Positions 61,802 to 64,000 of a stretch of 64,000 nucleotides of DNA are shown one piece after another. Under the pieces are notes generated by a model that saw nothing but the letters and a program-made list of their open reading frames with translations, did no database searches and was not told the origin of the DNA. How positions within the stretch are numbered: position 1 is the first letter of the stretch; the number at the start of each line of letters is the position of its first letter. The position numbers were made by a program, and so were the translations under genes. Origin of the DNA: Spartobacteria bacterium (GTDB lineage Bacteria > Verrucomicrobiota > Verrucomicrobiia > Chthoniobacterales > UBA6821). The stretch spans positions 20,803-84,802 of the forward strand of contig CANIVT010000010.1 of the NCBI GenBank assembly GCA_947471565.1. The letters run 5' to 3'.

Positions 61802-62242
61802 ATGGGTAAGATCCCCTCCATTCTCGTCGGTGTAGCGGGTGAGTATTTCGTGGCCGCGGAATTATCCCGCAGAGGCTACATCGCCTCGATCTCGATGCGA
61901 AACACGCGAGAAATCGACATTCTGGCTACCAACGAGGAGGCAACTCACTCGATCACAATCCAGTGCAAGGCGAATCAGGACGGGGGATCTTCCTGGATCC
62001 TGAATAAGAAGGCCGAGGACTTCGCCCCCAAAAACCACTTCTACGTCTTTGTGGCTCTAACCTCACCCGAGGAACGACCTCGCTACCATGTCGTTCCTGC
62101 ATCAGTAGTGGCTGAATATACCTCGCGCACTCACAAGGAATGGCTAGCTGGAGACTATCGCCGCAAAGATAGCGCCATCAGAAACTTTAGGGACAAAGAG
62201 GGAGCGTACCTTGATCGCTGGGATCTGCTGGGGCTCGATTGA
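61802..62242 (+). CDS. PD-(D/E)XK nuclease-like protein
   Basis: A 146-residue protein with a nuclease-like core: GVAGEYFVAAELSRRGY, REIDILATNEEATHSITIQCKAN, where Glu14, Asp in EIDIL and Gln-x-Lys in IQCKA form an E-D-QxK set, then FYVFVALTSPEE. It lies 7 bp after mrr and is in the same operon. No closer family can be named. Confidence 0.7.
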   Translation: MGKIPSILVGVAGEYFVAAELSRRGYIASISMRNTREIDILATNEEATHSITIQCKANQDGGSSWILNKKAEDFAPKNHFYVFVALTSPEERPRYHVVPASVVAEYTSRTHKEWLAGDYRRKDSAIRNFRDKEGAYLDRWDLLGLD

Positions 62243-62279
62243 GAAAAGGATACGGAACAGTGGGTTGATGTGGTCGAAA

Positions 62280-63539
62280 TCAGCGCTGCGACCAGTGCTT
62301 TTTCCAGTAGCCTCCTGAGTTGCTCGTAGTCCCCGCTGTGGAGTACGCGGACTGAGGTGTCGATCGTGGAACGATGGGAGAGGCACTCTGAAGGTGCTTC
62401 TTCATGGTGGGGGTACGCGTGAGCTCATGAAGCTGTTCGTCCGTGAGGACCCGATGCTTTTTGAAAAGCTCTATGATGGCTCTGAGTGTGTCTGGTTTGC
62501 AGTTGAGGAGATCTCTGCGAAGCCGAGGAACATCGGGTCGATGAACTGGCCATCTGGAGCCGGCTTCTAGGATCATGCTCAGGGCCTCCAGACCTCGCTC
62601 GTCGCTGTCATTTTCCGAGATTCTCCACCGTGAGGTAAGGTTGCTGATGAAGCCATCGAGGATGTGCCAGTTTTCCTCAGCGGTATGGTTGGGATTCGCA
62701 CCTGCTTCCAGGAGTCTGCTGACGACTTTGGGAAGTCCTCTGTGTGAAACATGACTTAAGAGGGAATCAGCCTGATCTGCGGGGATGGGTTTTTTCAGAA
62801 GCATTTCCAAGATGGCTTCACGAGTTCGCCAGACGGATCGCTCAAACGGTGACTCAAGGGAGCCCATCTCGTATTCTTCATCTTCTGGATAGGGAGAGCA
62901 GGGAACTCGGGCATGAGGATCGGCACCAAGCCAAAGCATGAGAGCGACGCCCCTTTCGTCCTGATTTTCGACAAAGACATTGAGGGCAATGTCGACCTGT
63001 CGCTGGAGGCATGGGCATTGCTCAAGGTAGCTTTTCACGAATCCTAGAAGTGGTCTGGCTTTAGTCCTAAGAGCTCGTGCCACGGCATTCTCCAGGCAGG
63101 GGTTAGCACCGGCTTGCATCAGGCGATCCATCATCTCTCGGTCGTAGGTCTCCAGTGCGTCGCAGAAATCGAAGCCGCAGGGGTCAGTGCCGTATTCCAG
63201 TAAGAGGCTGACCATCGTGTGGTTTCGTGAACGGACGGCTTCGCTCAGCGGGGAGTCGTCATCCCCATTGGGATCGTATCCATTGGCTAGCAGCAATGCC
63301 GCCAGGCTGTGAAATCCTCTATCTGCCGCTGTCTGTAGGGGTGGAACTACTTTGCGCCATCTCGGATCATCCGAGGGGAGGCACTGGATCGGTTTGCCCG
63401 AAGCGATCCACTCTTCGACTTCGTAAAGCTTACCCGAGGCGCAAAGGGTGATGAGTGGCAGGATCTCGTCGAGGTCTTTGGCCTTGGGACGAATCTTGAT
63501 CGGAAAATCCTCTGCCCGGATCTCATGCGGCCTCTTCAT
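62280..63539 (-). CDS. Ankyrin-repeat protein
   Basis: A 419-residue protein with degenerate ankyrin repeats. Clear units are PPLQTAADRGFHSLAALLLANGYDPN (about 66-91), SPLSEAVRSRNHTMVSLLLEYGTDP (about 96-120), and VSHRGLPKVVSRLLEAGANPN (about 264-285). The C-terminal 60 residues are Ser/Thr-rich and basic. There is no signal peptide. Its role may be protein binding; it is convergent with the nuclease genes and may belong to the defence island. Confidence 0.82.
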   Translation of the reverse strand: MKRPHEIRAEDFPIKIRPKAKDLDEILPLITLCASGKLYEVEEWIASGKPIQCLPSDDPRWRKVVPPLQTAADRGFHSLAALLLANGYDPNGDDDSPLSEAVRSRNHTMVSLLLEYGTDPCGFDFCDALETYDREMMDRLMQAGANPCLENAVARALRTKARPLLGFVKSYLEQCPCLQRQVDIALNVFVENQDERGVALMLWLGADPHARVPCSPYPEDEEYEMGSLESPFERSVWRTREAILEMLLKKPIPADQADSLLSHVSHRGLPKVVSRLLEAGANPNHTAEENWHILDGFISNLTSRWRISENDSDERGLEALSMILEAGSRWPVHRPDVPRLRRDLLNCKPDTLRAIIELFKKHRVLTDEQLHELTRTPTMKKHLQSASPIVPRSTPQSAYSTAGTTSNSGGYWKKHWSQR

Positions 63540-63853
63540 GAGAGGTGATCAAAATACGGAATCAGGGGGTATTCCAAGGCTCTATAGGGATACGAATGCA
63601 GGAAAACACCTCGAAATTCTTCTTTTAAATCAAATCCATCGAAGAACACAAAGAAGTCATAAAAAGCTGATCCACAGATGTTTGCTTCTTTAAAAGCAAA
63701 CCGGTTTCTGGTAAATTGTTCTTAAGTGCAGGCACTAGTGTCCGGTTGAGAGGGTGATTGGTTTTTGTTGATTATTCAAGATGAGTGACTTGCGATCCAA
63801 AATGGATGCCACGCATTTGAACTTTGAGCGACGTTTTTTGAGGATACTCGGCC
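63540..63853. other. AT-rich spacer between the ankyrin gene and the transposase gene
   Basis: No gene is seen. A hairpin GTTTGCTT-CTTTAA-AAGCAAAC lies at about 63680-63701. GCAGGCACTAGTGTCCGGTTGAG at about 63728-63750 may be the terminal inverted repeat of the IS4-family element, since such ends often contain GTGTCCGGT; the other end lies outside the window, so this cannot be confirmed here. Confidence 0.4.
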
Positions 63854-64000
63854 ATGAACTCAGGCCGCTACGTCCTCTCCCAAGTCCTCGATCTGGTAGA
63901 TCGCAAGTCTCTTTCCCGGTTGGTTCAACGCTACGACGCGGAGAGCAAAGTTCGGCATTTCGGTTGTCGACAGCAGTTGATCTGCATGGCTTTTGCTCAG
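63854..64000 (+). mobile_element. IS4-family transposase gene, 5' end only
   Basis: The first 49 residues, MNSGRYVLSQVLDLVDR followed by RLVQRYDAESKVRHFGCRQQ, match the N-terminal DUF4372 domain found in many IS4-family transposases. The frame is open to the window edge. The rest of the enzyme, including the DDE site, lies beyond the window, so whether it is intact is unknown. It was probably inserted in the flank of the defence island. Confidence 0.82.

Overview
This is a GC-rich (roughly 60%) chromosomal segment that looks like a member of the Verrucomicrobiota or a close PVC relative. That placement is an inference from gene content: an Alternative Complex III operon leading into a cbb3-like oxidase, an mreBCD-mrdA-rng cell-wall cluster, a pyruvate dehydrogenase operon next to recA, and a verrucomicrobial-looking integrase. 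Translational coupling (ATGA, GTGA and TGATG overlaps) is common, and few genes have a clear Shine-Dalgarno sequence.

Layout. 1-8.8 kb, minus strand: the respiratory operon actA-actB-actC-actD-actE-actF, a 115-aa membrane protein, and a haem-copper oxidase subunit I cut by the window edge. 9.0-10.3 kb: a secreted DUF192 protein and a Yip1-like membrane protein. 10.4-16.8 kb, minus: mreB-mreC-mreD-mrdA-rng, for rod shape, peptidoglycan elongation and RNA processing. 17-20.2 kb, plus: aroC with a small partner gene, then an Lrp-type regulator and an aminotransferase. 20.3-24.8 kb, minus: a small Cys-rich protein, an M20 dipeptidase behind nuoG, and a ThuA-like protein. 24.8-28.6 kb: a disturbed zone with gene fragments (DUF4239, alcohol dehydrogenase), a PIN-domain toxin-antitoxin cluster, a low-GC BASS transporter and palindrome-rich non-coding DNA. 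28.6-33.8 kb, minus: pdhC, pdhB, pdhA and recA. 33.9-36 kb, plus: cdsA-dxr. 36.1-38 kb, minus: pta and sodA. 38.1-46.7 kb: glyoxalase, mscL, ACT-domain protein, gltB, MFS transporter, RluE-type pseudouridine synthase and an FmdB-like protein.

From 46.8 kb to the right edge lies an accessory region that reads as an integrative mobilizable element. It has a tyrosine integrase, an excisionase-like HTH gene, a candidate oriT, and a GTGA-coupled RHH protein and HxH relaxase, followed by cargo. The cargo is a defence island: an EcoEI-like Type I restriction-modification operon (hsdR, hsdM, hsdS) that also carries a low-GC OLD-family ATPase/TOPRIM gene between hsdR and hsdM, a zinc-metallopeptidase-like gene between hsdM and hsdS, and a small membrane protein gene coupled to hsdS. 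Then come an Mrr-type endonuclease, a PD-(D/E)XK-like protein and an ankyrin-repeat protein. An IS4-family transposase gene starts at the right edge and is cut off.

The intergenic spaces of the core region carry several repeat families: heptamer arrays based on GGCTGAA, a 141-bp interspersed repeat in opposite orientations, an 8-bp tandem array in front of mscL, and dispersed hairpins. The most unusual unit is the extended hsd operon, whose overlapping reading frames suggest the five proteins are made together.
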